Assembly: GCF_020176715.1 (NCBI RefSeq)
Contig: NZ_JAIVMF010000002.1
Location: forward strand, 186,001-250,000
DNA: 64,000 nt
Source of the DNA: Stappia stellulata
GTDB taxonomy: Bacteria > Pseudomonadota > Alphaproteobacteria > Rhizobiales > Stappiaceae
Reading direction: 5' to 3'
The notes below the pieces were generated by a model. That model was not told where the DNA came from. It made no database searches and saw only the letters and a program-made list of their open reading frames with translations. Made by a program: the position numbers and the translations under genes. This document shows, one piece after another, positions 1 through 8,153 of this stretch. Position 1 is the stretch's first letter, and every line of letters starts with the position of its first letter.

Positions 1-1019
1 CGGTGATCTTCGACGAGCCGACGGCCTCGCTCACGGATGCGGAAAAGGTGGTGCTCTTCGACATCATCCGCGACCTCAAGGCGCGCGGCGTCGGCATTGT
101 CTACATCTCGCACCGGATGGAGGAGATCTTCACGATCTCCGACCGCATCAGCGTGCTGCGCGACGGCACCTATCGCGGAACGCTGGTGACGGCGGAAACC
201 AGTGAGGACGAGGTCACCCAGCTGATGATCGGGCGCAGCCTCGATCTCTCCCGCAATGAAGCGCAGGTCGAGTTCGGCGATGTGGCGCTGGAGGTGCGCG
301 GACTGTCCTGCGGGTCGCTCTACCGTGACATCACCTTCAACGTTCGCTCCGGGGAGGTGGTCGGCTTCTACGGCCTTGTCGGCGCGGGGCGGACGGAGAT
401 CGCCGAAACGCTGTTCGGCCTGCGCACGCCAAGTGCCGGAACGATCCTGCTGGAAGGCAAGGAGGTGCGCATTTCCTCGCCCGTCGATGCGATCGCCAAC
501 GGCATTTCGCTGGTCCCGGAAAGCCGCAAGGAGCAGGGGCTGGTGCTCGGCATGAACTGCCGCGACAACATCACCCTGCCGCAGGTCGATGATCTCACCG
601 CCGGACCGTTCGTGTCGGACGGCGCGGAACTGGCGATCTTCGAACAGTACCGTGACCGGCTGGAGATCAAGACGCCGAGCTGGCGCCAGGCGGTGGGCAA
701 TCTCTCCGGCGGCAACCAGCAGAAGATCGTCATCGGCAAGTGGCTGGCGATGCGGCCCAATGTGCTGATTGTCGACGAACCGACGCGCGGCATCGATGTC
801 GGCTCCAAGGCGGAGATCCACAACCTGATCCGCGAGCTTGCCCGCAGTGGCTATGCGGTGATCGTGATCTCGTCGGAAATGCCGGAGGTGCTGCATGTCT
901 CCGACCGGGTGATCGCCATGTACAGCGGCGAGATCATCCGTGAATTTACCGCGGCCGAAGTGACGGAAGACAATCTCGTCCAGGCGATCTCGGGCATTCG
1001 CGCCGACAAGGTGGCGTGA
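1..1019 (+). CDS. Sugar ABC transporter ATP-binding protein (5' end outside window)
   Basis: This is the C-terminal two thirds of a double-ATPase subunit of the carbohydrate ABC importer class (RbsA/MglA/XylG type), which energises sugar uptake at the inner membrane. The visible part opens at the Walker B motif of the first nucleotide-binding domain (VIFDEPTASL). A complete second domain follows, with a loose Walker A (GLVGAGRTE, about residue 125), a signature LSGGNQQK (about 235) and Walker B VLIVDEPTRGID (about 255). The degenerate second Walker A is normal for this class. Its TGA overlaps the ATG of the next gene, so the two are probably translationally coupled. The substrate cannot be read from the ATPase; the permease and binding protein should lie upstream. 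Confidence 0.93.
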   Translation, partial: VIFDEPTASLTDAEKVVLFDIIRDLKARGVGIVYISHRMEEIFTISDRISVLRDGTYRGTLVTAETSEDEVTQLMIGRSLDLSRNEAQVEFGDVALEVRGLSCGSLYRDITFNVRSGEVVGFYGLVGAGRTEIAETLFGLRTPSAGTILLEGKEVRISSPVDAIANGISLVPESRKEQGLVLGMNCRDNITLPQVDDLTAGPFVSDGAELAIFEQYRDRLEIKTPSWRQAVGNLSGGNQQKIVIGKWLAMRPNVLIVDEPTRGIDVGSKAEIHNLIRELARSGYAVIVISSEMPEVLHVSDRVIAMYSGEIIREFTAAEVTEDNLVQAISGIRADKVA

Positions 1020-1888
1020 TGCGCGTCGGGATTGCCGGCCTCGGCCGAATGGGGGCGCATATGGCGCGCAATCTCGCGCGCGCCGGCCATGACGTGACGC
1101 TGTGGAACCGCTCGCGCGACAAGGCGGAGGCACTGGCAGCTGAGATCGGATGCGCGGTTGCGGCGACCCCGCGCGAGCTTGCAGAAGTGGTGGAGGTCGT
1201 CGTGACGATGCTGGCCGACGATGCGGCCTCGCTGGCCGTGCATGCGGCGCCGGACGGGCTTTTCGCTGGGCGCGGCGCACGCTGGTTCGTGGAAATGGGC
1301 ACGATGAGCCCGGCGCATATCGAAGCGCTGGGCGCGGCGGCGCCGGCGGGGACACGCGTGATCGATGCGCCGGTGTCCGGTGCGACGCAGGCCGCCGCCG
1401 ATGCCACGCTGATGATCATGGCGGGATGCCGTGAGGCGGAGGCCGGCGATCTTCAGCCGCTGTTCGACGTGCTCGGCCGCAAGACCGTCTGGCTGGGTCG
1501 GCCGGGGGCGGGGGCGGTGATGAAGCTTGCCGTCAATTCGCTCATTCACGGCCTCAACCAGACCCTTGCCGAGGCGCTGAGCCTCACGGGAGCCTCCGGC
1601 ATCGCGCCGGAGCTTGCCTTCGACGCCATCGAGGCCTCGGCCGCCTGCGCACCGATGCTCACCTACCGCCGGCCGCTCTATCTCGACGAGGCGGCCCATG
1701 CTGTCACCTTCACCGTAGCACTGGCGCGCAAGGACATGGAGGTGACGGCGACGCTCGCCGAGACGCTTGGCGTCGCCATGCCGCAGGGACGGGTCACGCT
1801 CGAGAAGCTGCGCGCGGCGGAGACGCAAGGCTATTCGGGTCGCGACATGGCGGCAATGGTGAGTTTCATGCGGGGGGAAAAATCATGA
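1019..1888 (+). CDS. NAD(P)-dependent beta-hydroxyacid dehydrogenase (3-hydroxyisobutyrate dehydrogenase family)
   Basis: A 289-residue oxidoreductase of the HIBADH/tartronate semialdehyde reductase superfamily. It oxidises a beta-hydroxyacid or reduces the matching semialdehyde. The N-terminal Rossmann motif is GIAGLGRMGAHMA (residues 4-16). The substrate-binding motif DAPVSGATQAA lies near residue 120. The catalytic lysine lies in GAVMKLAVNS near residue 170. The start is the ATG that overlaps the upstream TGA; a GTG three bases earlier is possible. The gene sits between a sugar ABC ATPase and a ThuA-like gene, which suggests a role in breakdown of the imported sugar or sugar acid. The exact substrate is unknown. 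Confidence 0.88.
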   Translation: MRVGIAGLGRMGAHMARNLARAGHDVTLWNRSRDKAEALAAEIGCAVAATPRELAEVVEVVVTMLADDAASLAVHAAPDGLFAGRGARWFVEMGTMSPAHIEALGAAAPAGTRVIDAPVSGATQAAADATLMIMAGCREAEAGDLQPLFDVLGRKTVWLGRPGAGAVMKLAVNSLIHGLNQTLAEALSLTGASGIAPELAFDAIEASAACAPMLTYRRPLYLDEAAHAVTFTVALARKDMEVTATLAETLGVAMPQGRVTLEKLRAAETQGYSGRDMAAMVSFMRGEKS

Positions 1889-2601
1889 AGGCGGTTTTGT
1901 TCGTCGGCGGTTGGGAAGGGCATGCGCCCACCACATTTTCCGACTGGTGCGAGGACCTGTTGCGCAAGGAGGGGTTCGAGGTCGCGGTCCACCAGACGCT
2001 TGCGCCGCTGGCCGATCCGGAAAGCCTTGGCGATGTCGACCTGATCGTCCCGATCTGGTCGTCGGCGCGCTCGGCGCATCGGCCCGAGTTTGGCAATATG
2101 ACCAAGGCGGAGGAGGATGGCCTCCTGCAGCTCGTCGCCAATGGCTGCGGCATCGCCGGATGGCACGGGCATATGGGCGATGCCTTTCGCGACCGGCCGA
2201 CCTATCACTTCCTGATCGGCGGGCAATTCGTGGCGCATCCCCCCGGCTGGCCCGACAATCCGGTGCCGTCGGACGATTTCGTCGACTATGACGTGACGAT
2301 CACCCGTCCCGGCGATCCGATCGTTCAGGGCATCAAGAGCTTCCGCCTGCATTCGGAGCAATATTACATGCTGGTCGACCCGTCCAACGAGGTGTTGGCG
2401 ACCACGACGTTTTCCGGCGATCACCTGTGGTGGATCGAGGGAACGGTGATCCCTGTCGTATGGAAGCGGCGCTGGGACAAGGGGCGGGTGTTTTATTGTT
2501 CCATCGGCCATACGCTGGACGACCTCAAGGTGCCGCAGGTCACCGAGATCATCCGACGCGGCGCGGTCTGGGCGGCCGAGGGCAAGGCGCTCGCCGGATA
2601 A
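1885..2601 (+). CDS. ThuA-like domain protein
   Basis: A 238-residue protein of the ThuA/trehalose-utilisation family, a glutamine-amidotransferase-like fold found in sugar catabolic operons. It opens with VLFVGGWEGHAPTTF and carries a conserved GIAGWHGHMGDAF segment (about residues 90-102). A histidine- and tryptophan-rich core and an HSEQYYMLVDP segment near residue 155 also fit the family. The start codon overlaps the previous stop in an ATGA junction, so this is the third gene of a coupled operon. In rhizobia ThuA acts in trehalose/maltitol/sucrose use, but most family members have no assigned reaction. The true substrate here is not deducible. Confidence 0.85.
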   Translation: MKAVLFVGGWEGHAPTTFSDWCEDLLRKEGFEVAVHQTLAPLADPESLGDVDLIVPIWSSARSAHRPEFGNMTKAEEDGLLQLVANGCGIAGWHGHMGDAFRDRPTYHFLIGGQFVAHPPGWPDNPVPSDDFVDYDVTITRPGDPIVQGIKSFRLHSEQYYMLVDPSNEVLATTTFSGDHLWWIEGTVIPVVWKRRWDKGRVFYCSIGHTLDDLKVPQVTEIIRRGAVWAAEGKALAG

Positions 2602-2752
2602 ACCGCCGGACGGGCATATTCTCGTCGCATTGAACATTCAGGTTTTCAGAAGTTTTCCGATCCCGGGTTCGCCCGGAATGCGGAACTCCCACGGCCAGCC
2701 GTCCCTCGCGGGCGCTGGCCGACGCTTTTTCAAGCCTGAAAGGACTTGCGAT

Positions 2753-3133
2753 ATGAAATCCGAAACCGTCAATGGCGCCACGCTCGAGACCTGGGATGTG
2801 GACGAGGTGAGCAAAGCCTTGGCGCAGCGCGATATCGTCCTTGTCGATGTGCGCAGCCCGCAGGAGTTCATGATCGAGCACATCGAGGGCGCGTTGCTCT
2901 CGCCCATCGCCTTCTTCGATCCAAGCTTCCTGCCGCGCGATACAAACCAGCGCATCGTCCTGCATTGCGGGTCCGGGATGCGCTCGGAAAAGGCCGCGCG
3001 CGCCTGCCTGGAGGCCGGCTTCGAGCGGATCGCCCATCTGGGCGGCGGCATGGGCGCGTGGAAGGCTGCCGGGCAGCCCTACGTTGGAACGGACATGTCG
3101 ACCGGCGCGCCCAAGCGCATGACCGCTGGCTGA
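2753..3133 (+). CDS. Single-domain rhodanese-like sulfurtransferase
   Basis: A 126-residue cytosolic protein consisting of one rhodanese domain. The motifs are VDVRSPQEFMIEHIEGA (about residues 27-43) and an active-site loop with the persulfide-forming cysteine in HCGSGMRSEKAA (about residues 72-83). The domain ends with a typical LGGGMGAWKAAG helix. The ATG at 2753 is chosen because AAAGGA lies 8-13 bases upstream and the rhodanese fold begins directly after it. The open frame reaches further upstream but codes for nothing recognisable there. Such proteins move sulfane sulfur or act as thiol carriers. It appears monocistronic and is followed by a strong hairpin. Confidence 0.9.
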   Translation: MKSETVNGATLETWDVDEVSKALAQRDIVLVDVRSPQEFMIEHIEGALLSPIAFFDPSFLPRDTNQRIVLHCGSGMRSEKAARACLEAGFERIAHLGGGMGAWKAAGQPYVGTDMSTGAPKRMTAG

Positions 3134-3157
3134 GGCGCCGGCCTTCCTTTTGCGCCC

Positions 3158-3191
3158 CATGCAAGACCGGGACGCCTCCCGGTTTTGCATG
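3158..3191. terminator. Long hairpin after the rhodanese gene
   Basis: A 15-bp stem (3158-3172 with 3177-3191, one G.U pair) closes on a four-base CGCC loop 25 bases after the rhodanese stop. There is no clear U-run beyond it, so it may terminate weakly or protect the 3' end. Confidence 0.55.
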
Positions 3192-3256
3192 CGCGAGCGG
3201 CCATCTGCGGTTAGCTTGGCGACAGGGGATCAATTGCCAAGGGGCTGTATCGCATC

Positions 3257-4162
3257 ATGGACCGCTTGAGCTTCATGCGGGCGTTTTGCCGGATTGTCGA
3301 ACTGAACAGCTTTTCGCGCGCTGCCGAGGATCTCGGCCTGTCCACGGCGCTCCTGAGCCGCGAAACCAGGCTGCTGGAGGAAAGCCTCGGCTGCGTGCTG
3401 CTGTCGCGCACCACCCGCAGCATGACGCTCACCGACAACGGCAAGCTCTATTATGACGAATGTCGGCGCATCCTGGAGGAGGTCGGGGCGCTCGATGCAG
3501 CCCTTCGGGCCGGTGCGGGCGTCGTGCGCGGGCGCCTCAAGGTCAATGCCCCGCTCTCCTTCGGGCTTTCCGTGCTCTCGCCGATGCTGCCGGCATTCCT
3601 CGCACGCTATCCGGACATCGACATCGCCCTGACCCTCGACGACCGGGTGATCGACATGGTGGAGGGCGGCCACGACGTCTCGATCCGTGTGCGGGCCGAG
3701 CTGCCGGATTCCTCGCTGGTCGCGCGGCGGCTGGCAACGGTCGACCAGCGTCTTTACGCGTCTCCCGCCTATCTCGATGCGCAGGGGCGGCCGCAAACGC
3801 CCGAGGATCTCAAGGACCACGAGATCTGCGCCTTCACGCTCGCCGATCATGCAACGGTTTGGGCGCTGTCGGACGGAGCGGTCGAACAGCGATTGGCGAT
3901 CCAGCCGCGCCATACGGTGTCCAACAGCCTGTTTTTGAGAGACATGCTCGAGGCCGGGCAGGGGATCGGCGCGCTTCCCGGGTTTCTGGCCCGGGAGGCC
4001 GTCGCGGCGAAGCGGCTGGAGCGCGTTCTTCCCGATCACGCGTTGCCGGACCGGCATGTCTTTGCCGTGCTCGCCGCGCGCCTGGGCGCGGATGCGAAGA
4101 CCCGCGCCTTCCTCTCCTTCGTCGAGGAAGCCCTTGCCGGCACCGGGCCGTCGCGCCCTTGA
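3257..4162 (+). CDS. LysR family transcriptional regulator
   Basis: A 301-residue LysR-type regulator. The N-terminal winged helix-turn-helix reads FCRIVELNSFSRAAEDLGLS followed by ALLSRETRLLEESLG (residues 10-45). A linker leads to the periplasmic-binding-protein-like effector domain (about residues 90-295). The length is normal. The profile resembles the CrgA/DmlR-like group that often controls neighbouring oxidoreductases or exporters. wrbA and an EamA exporter follow on the same strand after about 105 bases and are candidate targets. LysR genes are usually divergent from their targets, so this is only a suggestion. Confidence 0.92.
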   Translation: MDRLSFMRAFCRIVELNSFSRAAEDLGLSTALLSRETRLLEESLGCVLLSRTTRSMTLTDNGKLYYDECRRILEEVGALDAALRAGAGVVRGRLKVNAPLSFGLSVLSPMLPAFLARYPDIDIALTLDDRVIDMVEGGHDVSIRVRAELPDSSLVARRLATVDQRLYASPAYLDAQGRPQTPEDLKDHEICAFTLADHATVWALSDGAVEQRLAIQPRHTVSNSLFLRDMLEAGQGIGALPGFLAREAVAAKRLERVLPDHALPDRHVFAVLAARLGADAKTRAFLSFVEEALAGTGPSRP

Positions 4163-4186
4163 TTTTTCAACCCACGTAAAAAATCA
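4160..4186. repeat. A/T-rich inverted repeat at the LysR stop codon
   Basis: TGATTTTT (4160-4167) pairs with AAAAATCA (4179-4186) around an 11-base loop. The left arm contains the LysR stop codon. It stands out in GC-rich surroundings and could be a weak bidirectional terminator or a protein site. Confidence 0.4.
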
Positions 4187-4267
4187 GTTGCGCGTGCGGC
4201 CCTGTTTCGGGGCGCCGGCGCGGCGCATCCTCCCGCTCGATCACACATTGCGAGCGGAGAGATCGTC

Positions 4268-4921
4268 ATGACCCGAATGCTTGTTCTTTATTATTCCAGC
4301 TATGGCCACATCCGAGAGATGGCCCGCGCGGTCGTCGAGGGCGCTCGAAGCGTCCACGGAGTGAGCGTCGATCTCAAGCGCGTGCCGGAAACGGTTCCGG
4401 CCGACATCCGCGATCAGGCCGGCTATATCGCCGACACCGAGACGCCGGTTGCCGCCGTCGCCGATCTTCCAGCCTATGACGCGATCCTGTTCGGCACGCC
4501 GACACGCTTCGGCAACATGGCCGCGCAGATGAAGCAGTTCATCGACCAGGCCGGCGGGTTGTGGGCCACCAATGCGCTCGTCGGCAAGGTCGGGTCGGTC
4601 TTCACCTCGACAGGATCGCAGCACGGCGGTCATGAGGCGGCGATCCTCACCTTCCATGTGCCCCTGCTGCATTTCGGCATGGTCATCGCCGGGCTGCCCT
4701 ACACTTTTGCCGGACAGACGCGGATGGATGCGCTGGTCGGCGGGTCGCCCTATGGCGCTGGCACCATCGCCGGCGGCGACGGATCGCGGGTCCCGGGCGT
4801 GACCGATCTGGACGGCGCGCGGTTCCAGGGCGCGCATGTCGCGGCCCTTGCCAAACGACTGCACGGCCGGGCCGACGGCGGTCCTGCTGCCGACAGGACG
4901 CAGGTTCTGGAGGGGGTCTGA
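4268..4921 (+). CDS. wrbA: NAD(P)H:quinone oxidoreductase, WrbA family flavoprotein
   Basis: A 217-residue flavodoxin-like FMN protein of the WrbA group, which reduces quinones by two electrons to limit redox cycling. It begins [16 protein letters not shown], the FMN phosphate-binding loop (residues 4-19). The family motif [18 protein letters not shown] lies near residues 76-93, and [12 protein letters not shown] near residues 115-126 is also typical. The usual length is about 200 residues; the last 15-20 residues here are an extension. A GGAGAG ribosome-binding site precedes the ATG. The next gene starts one base after its stop, so they form an operon. Confidence 0.93.
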   Translation: MTRMLVLYYSSYGHIREMARAVVEGARSVHGVSVDLKRVPETVPADIRDQAGYIADTETPVAAVADLPAYDAILFGTPTRFGNMAAQMKQFIDQAGGLWATNALVGKVGSVFTSTGSQHGGHEAAILTFHVPLLHFGMVIAGLPYTFAGQTRMDALVGGSPYGAGTIAGGDGSRVPGVTDLDGARFQGAHVAALAKRLHGRADGGPAADRTQVLEGV

Positions 4922-4922
4922 C

Positions 4923-5804
4923 ATGGCGCGCCCCATCGATATACTCGCAACGGCGCTCGCCCCGGCCATCTGGGGCAGCACCTATATCGTCACCACCGAG
5001 CTGCTGCCGCCCGGTCATCCGCTGACGCTCGCCGTCCTGCGGGCGCTGCCGGCGGGGCTGTTGCTGCTTGCGGTCGTCCGCCAACTGCCGCCGCCGGAAT
5101 GGATCGGACGGATCCTCGTGCTCGGCGCGCTCAACTTCGCGGTGTTCTGGTCGCTTCTCTTCGTCGCCGCCTATCGGCTTCCCGGCGGCGTGGCGGCGAC
5201 GCTTGGCGCGGTTCAGCCCCTGCTGGTGCTTTTCCTCGCCCGCGCGGCCCTTGGCAGCCCGGTCACGCTCTTGTCGGTCGCGGCGGCGCTCGCCGGGCTT
5301 TGCGGCGTGGCGCTGCTCGTCGCCGGACCGGCGGCGGCGCTCGATCCGGTCGGCGTTTTCGCCGGTCTCGGCGGGGCAGCGGCCATGGCTGGCGGCACCG
5401 TCTTCAGCCGCAAGTGGCAGCCGCCGGTGCCGCTCTTGACCTTCACCGCATGGCAACTGACCGCCGGCGGGCTTCTGCTTCTGCCGTTGGCGCTCTTGGT
5501 CGAACCGCCCTTGCCGGCATTGAGCGGGCAAAACCTGGCAGGTCTCGTCTATCTCGGTCTGATCGGCGCGGCACTGACCTATTATCTCTGGTTTCGCGGC
5601 CTTGCGCGGCTGGAGCCGGGGCCGGCCTCGGCGCTGGGCTTCCTCAGCCCGGCTACGGCGGTGGTCCTGGGATGGGGTGTGCTGGGCGAGACGCTTTCAA
5701 GCGCGCAGATCGCCGGGGCGCTGGTGGTGATCGCAAGCGTCTTGGCCGCCCAAAGCGCGGGACGGCGCGCCGCCCGTCTACCGCATTCGGCACGGGCGGT
5801 GTGA
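4923..5804 (+). CDS. EamA/DMT family transporter
   Basis: A 293-residue inner-membrane protein with about ten hydrophobic segments in two EamA repeats. The first repeat begins ATALAPAIWGSTYIVTTELL at residue 8 and the second near residue 150. Family members export amino acids, metabolites or toxic compounds. The start ATG at 4923 follows the wrbA stop by one base and is the first Met before the first membrane segment. Co-transcription with a quinone reductase suggests a joint detoxification role, but the substrate is unknown. It converges with the MaoC-like gene 25 bases away. Confidence 0.9.
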   Translation: MARPIDILATALAPAIWGSTYIVTTELLPPGHPLTLAVLRALPAGLLLLAVVRQLPPPEWIGRILVLGALNFAVFWSLLFVAAYRLPGGVAATLGAVQPLLVLFLARAALGSPVTLLSVAAALAGLCGVALLVAGPAAALDPVGVFAGLGGAAAMAGGTVFSRKWQPPVPLLTFTAWQLTAGGLLLLPLALLVEPPLPALSGQNLAGLVYLGLIGAALTYYLWFRGLARLEPGPASALGFLSPATAVVLGWGVLGETLSSAQIAGALVVIASVLAAQSAGRRAARLPHSARAV

Positions 5805-5829
5805 CGCCTGGCCGCAAGGAGATCGGGGG

Positions 5830-6234
5830 TCAGTCCGAGACGGTGGCGTCGCCGACGCAGATCGCATGGCCTTCGTCATCGCGCACGCTGAGACGGACGA
5901 TTGCCGAACGCTCGTCGAGCACCTTGGCGATGCGCCCCTCGACATGGATGGTCGCGCCGACTGGAAGCGGCCTCAGGAACCGGGTCTGCAGAGTGTGCAG
6001 CGTCAAACCGGGCCGCCAGGCGCGCAGCGTCGCCTCGAACTGTCCCATCACCAGCATGCCGTGCACGATGGTGCCGGGCAGGCCGACGCCGCGCGCGGCA
6101 GACGCGTCGAGATGGATCGGGTTGCGGTCTCCCGACGCCTCTGCATAGGCGCTGATGTCGGAGGCCGGAAGGTGGCGCGGACGGCCATCCGGCAGCCGAT
6201 CGCCGACGGTGAAGGAAGACGGCGCGTCGCTCAC
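5830..6234 (-). CDS. MaoC-like hot-dog dehydratase
   Basis: A 134-residue single hot-dog domain protein of the MaoC/(R)-specific enoyl hydratase group. It adds water to, or removes it from, an acyl-thioester. The hydratase signature is SGDRNPIHLD (about residues 34-43), with catalytic Asp and His, followed by GLPGTIVHGMLVMG. The start is a GTG that overlaps the upstream stop (GTGA), so it is translationally coupled to the hot-dog gene before it. It is the last gene of the ACP-ketosynthase operon, which suggests it dehydrates the beta-hydroxyacyl-ACP made there. No dedicated ketoreductase is in the operon. Confidence 0.88.
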   Translation of the reverse strand: MSDAPSSFTVGDRLPDGRPRHLPASDISAYAEASGDRNPIHLDASAARGVGLPGTIVHGMLVMGQFEATLRAWRPGLTLHTLQTRFLRPLPVGATIHVEGRIAKVLDERSAIVRLSVRDDEGHAICVGDATVSD

Positions 6235-6653
6235 GCGGTGTCCCCCTTGCGGTTCACATACAAGACGATGTCGGCGGTAAACTCCTGCAGCAGCGTGCCG
6301 TCGTCACCGCGCACCCGCCCGCGCAGCACCAGCCGGTCGTCGCGGTCGGGATTGGCATGCCAGTCGAGGGCAACCGGATAGCGGCGGTTGCGCTCAAGCG
6401 GCACGTGAAAGGTAAACGCCTGGGCCTGGTGCACGAGCATGGCGCCGCGCTCGCGCGCGATCTCCTCGATCAGCCCGCCCGATTCCGCGCCGGCGAAGAC
6501 CGTGAACGCAAAGGTCGCCGGAACCTGATCGCTCGGCTCCGTTCCGGTCGCTCCTCCGGCAAGCGCGCGCGCGAAGGCGTCGACCCTGTCGGCGGCGGTG
6601 TCGAGCACCGCGTCGGGCAGGGAGGTCCACTGCGGGGCACGCGCGTCGGACAC
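6231..6653 (-). CDS. Small FAS1-like/MaoC N-terminal-type dehydratase subunit (putative)
   Basis: A 140-residue protein that looks like a degenerate hot-dog domain. It has QVPATFAFTVFAG near residue 40, QAQAFTFHVPLERNRRYP near residues 75-92, and a strand-rich end, LRGRVRGDDGTLLQEFTADIVLY. The catalytic D-x-N-P-I-H signature is absent. This fits the non-catalytic partner in split dehydratases such as HadA or FAS1-like dehydratase domains. The GTG start at 6653 is chosen because GAGGA lies just upstream and it begins 10 bases after the ketosynthase stop. It overlaps the MaoC gene by four bases. I infer a heterodimer with that protein. Confidence 0.65.
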   Translation of the reverse strand: MSDARAPQWTSLPDAVLDTAADRVDAFARALAGGATGTEPSDQVPATFAFTVFAGAESGGLIEEIARERGAMLVHQAQAFTFHVPLERNRRYPVALDWHANPDRDDRLVLRGRVRGDDGTLLQEFTADIVLYVNRKGDTA

Positions 6654-6663
6654 GGGTGTTTCC

Positions 6664-7884
6664 TCAGGTGATGGCGCGCAACGCCAGGGTGGCATTGATG
6701 CCGCCGAAGGCGAAGGAATTACTGAGCGCCGCCGAAATCCGGTGCGCGCGCGCCTCGTTCGGAACGGGATCGAGATCGCACTTGGGATCGGGCGCCAGCC
6801 AGTTGATCGTCGGCGGCGCGATCTGGGCGCGCATCGCCTCGACGGTCACGACCAGTTCGATGGCCCCGGCCGCGCCGAGGGCGTGACCGTGGATCGGCTT
6901 GGTCGAGGAGACCGAGAGCAAGGACAGCCGGTCGCCGAACACCTGCCGGAGAGCGCGGGTTTCGGAAATGTCGTTGAGGATCGTGCCGGTGCCATGGGCA
7001 TTGACGTAGTCGATCTCGTCCGGAGCAAGTCCGGCGTCCTGAAGCGCTGCGGTCATCGATCCGGCCGGGCCTTCGACCGTGGGCCGCAAGAGGTCCGCCG
7101 CGTCGCTGGTCGTGCCATAGCCCGCGATCTCGGCAAGCGGCGTCGCGCCGCGGGCAAGCGCGTGTTCCAGTTCCTCGATCATCAGCACGGCGGCCCCTTC
7201 GCCGAGCACCATGCCGTTGCGCTTGTCGGAGAACGGACGGCAGGCTTCGGGCGCCATTACCCGCAGGACTTCCCACGCGCGGAAGGTCGAGGGCGTCAGC
7301 AGGGCCTCGCTGCCACCGACGAGGGCCGCGTCGATGATGCCGGCGCGAATCATCTGAAGGCCGTAGCCGACCGCCTGGGTGCCGGAGGCGCAGGCGCTGG
7401 AGATGGCAAGCGAGGGTCCGCGCACGCCGTAGCGCATGCTCACCTGCGAGGCGGCCGCGTTCGGCATGACCTTGGCGATGGTCAGAAGGTCGGGCCGCTC
7501 GTGCGTGACGTAGAAACTGTAGTTGCCGTTGTCGGTCGTCCAGGCACCGCCGATGCCTGAGCCGATGATCGCGCCGGTGCGCGGGCCCAGCGGCGCGGCC
7601 GTGTCGATGCCGGCGTTTTTCAACGCTTCTTCGGCGGCGACAAGCGCAAGCTGCGCGAAACGGTCGGTGGTCTTGATCTCCTGGGCCGAAAGGTGATCGG
7701 CGGGATCGAAGTCCTTGATATGTGCGGTCTTGGTGATTCTCTGGCGTGGATAGCGGTCGAAAAGCAGTTCCGAGACACCGCTGCGTCCATCGCGCGCGGC
7801 GCTCCAGAGACTTTCCACTCCACGTCCGGCAGCCGTAATCGCCCCCATGCCGGTGACGACGATGCGGCGTGTTTGATGTGTCAC
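6664..7884 (-). CDS. Beta-ketoacyl-ACP synthase (FabF/KAS II-like)
   Basis: A 406-residue condensing enzyme of the KAS I/II group. The catalytic triad is complete: the nucleophilic Cys in ISSACASGTQAVG (about residue 165), His in NAHGTGT (about 300) and His in STKPIHGHALGAAG (about 335). It starts with GTG, overlapping the ACP stop (GTGA). It differs clearly from the housekeeping FabF at 61552-62817, which has TACSTGSHAIG at the Cys. It is therefore a dedicated ketosynthase for the ACP encoded just upstream, probably making a specialised acyl chain. The product is unknown. Confidence 0.92.
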   Translation of the reverse strand: MTHQTRRIVVTGMGAITAAGRGVESLWSAARDGRSGVSELLFDRYPRQRITKTAHIKDFDPADHLSAQEIKTTDRFAQLALVAAEEALKNAGIDTAAPLGPRTGAIIGSGIGGAWTTDNGNYSFYVTHERPDLLTIAKVMPNAAASQVSMRYGVRGPSLAISSACASGTQAVGYGLQMIRAGIIDAALVGGSEALLTPSTFRAWEVLRVMAPEACRPFSDKRNGMVLGEGAAVLMIEELEHALARGATPLAEIAGYGTTSDAADLLRPTVEGPAGSMTAALQDAGLAPDEIDYVNAHGTGTILNDISETRALRQVFGDRLSLLSVSSTKPIHGHALGAAGAIELVVTVEAMRAQIAPPTINWLAPDPKCDLDPVPNEARAHRISAALSNSFAFGGINATLALRAIT

Positions 7885-8153
7885 GCGGCGTCTTCCTTCA
7901 TACGAGCCGCGAGAACCTTCAGGAAGTCCCCGACCGTCTCCGCATCCGCCAGGTCGCCATCGACGGGGATATAGACACCGAATTCCTCTTCGATCGCCAT
8001 CAGGACGACGACCATGTCGGCGGACTGGATGCCGAGTTCCTCGAATGTCGCATCGGCCTTGAGCTTCTCGCGCTCGACCATGCCTTCCTTCGCGACGAGA
8101 TCCAGCAAGCGATCAAGCGTCGCGGGATCAATCCCTTCGGCCATCTGTTCCAT
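7881..8153 (-). CDS. Acyl carrier protein, non-housekeeping
   Basis: A 90-residue acyl carrier protein. The phosphopantetheine-accepting Ser lies in ELGIQSADMVVVLMAIEEEFG, where the usual acpP motif would read [10 protein letters not shown]. The helices are acidic as expected. The ATG at 8153 is preferred because AAGG lies about 10 bases upstream. An ATG at 8198 in frame would add 15 residues. It is the first gene of a four-gene minus-strand operon (ACP, ketosynthase, two hot-dog proteins). It is distinct from acpP at 61252, which points to a separate acyl pathway. Confidence 0.88.
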   Translation of the reverse strand: MEQMAEGIDPATLDRLLDLVAKEGMVEREKLKADATFEELGIQSADMVVVLMAIEEEFGVYIPVDGDLADAETVGDFLKVLAARMKEDAA

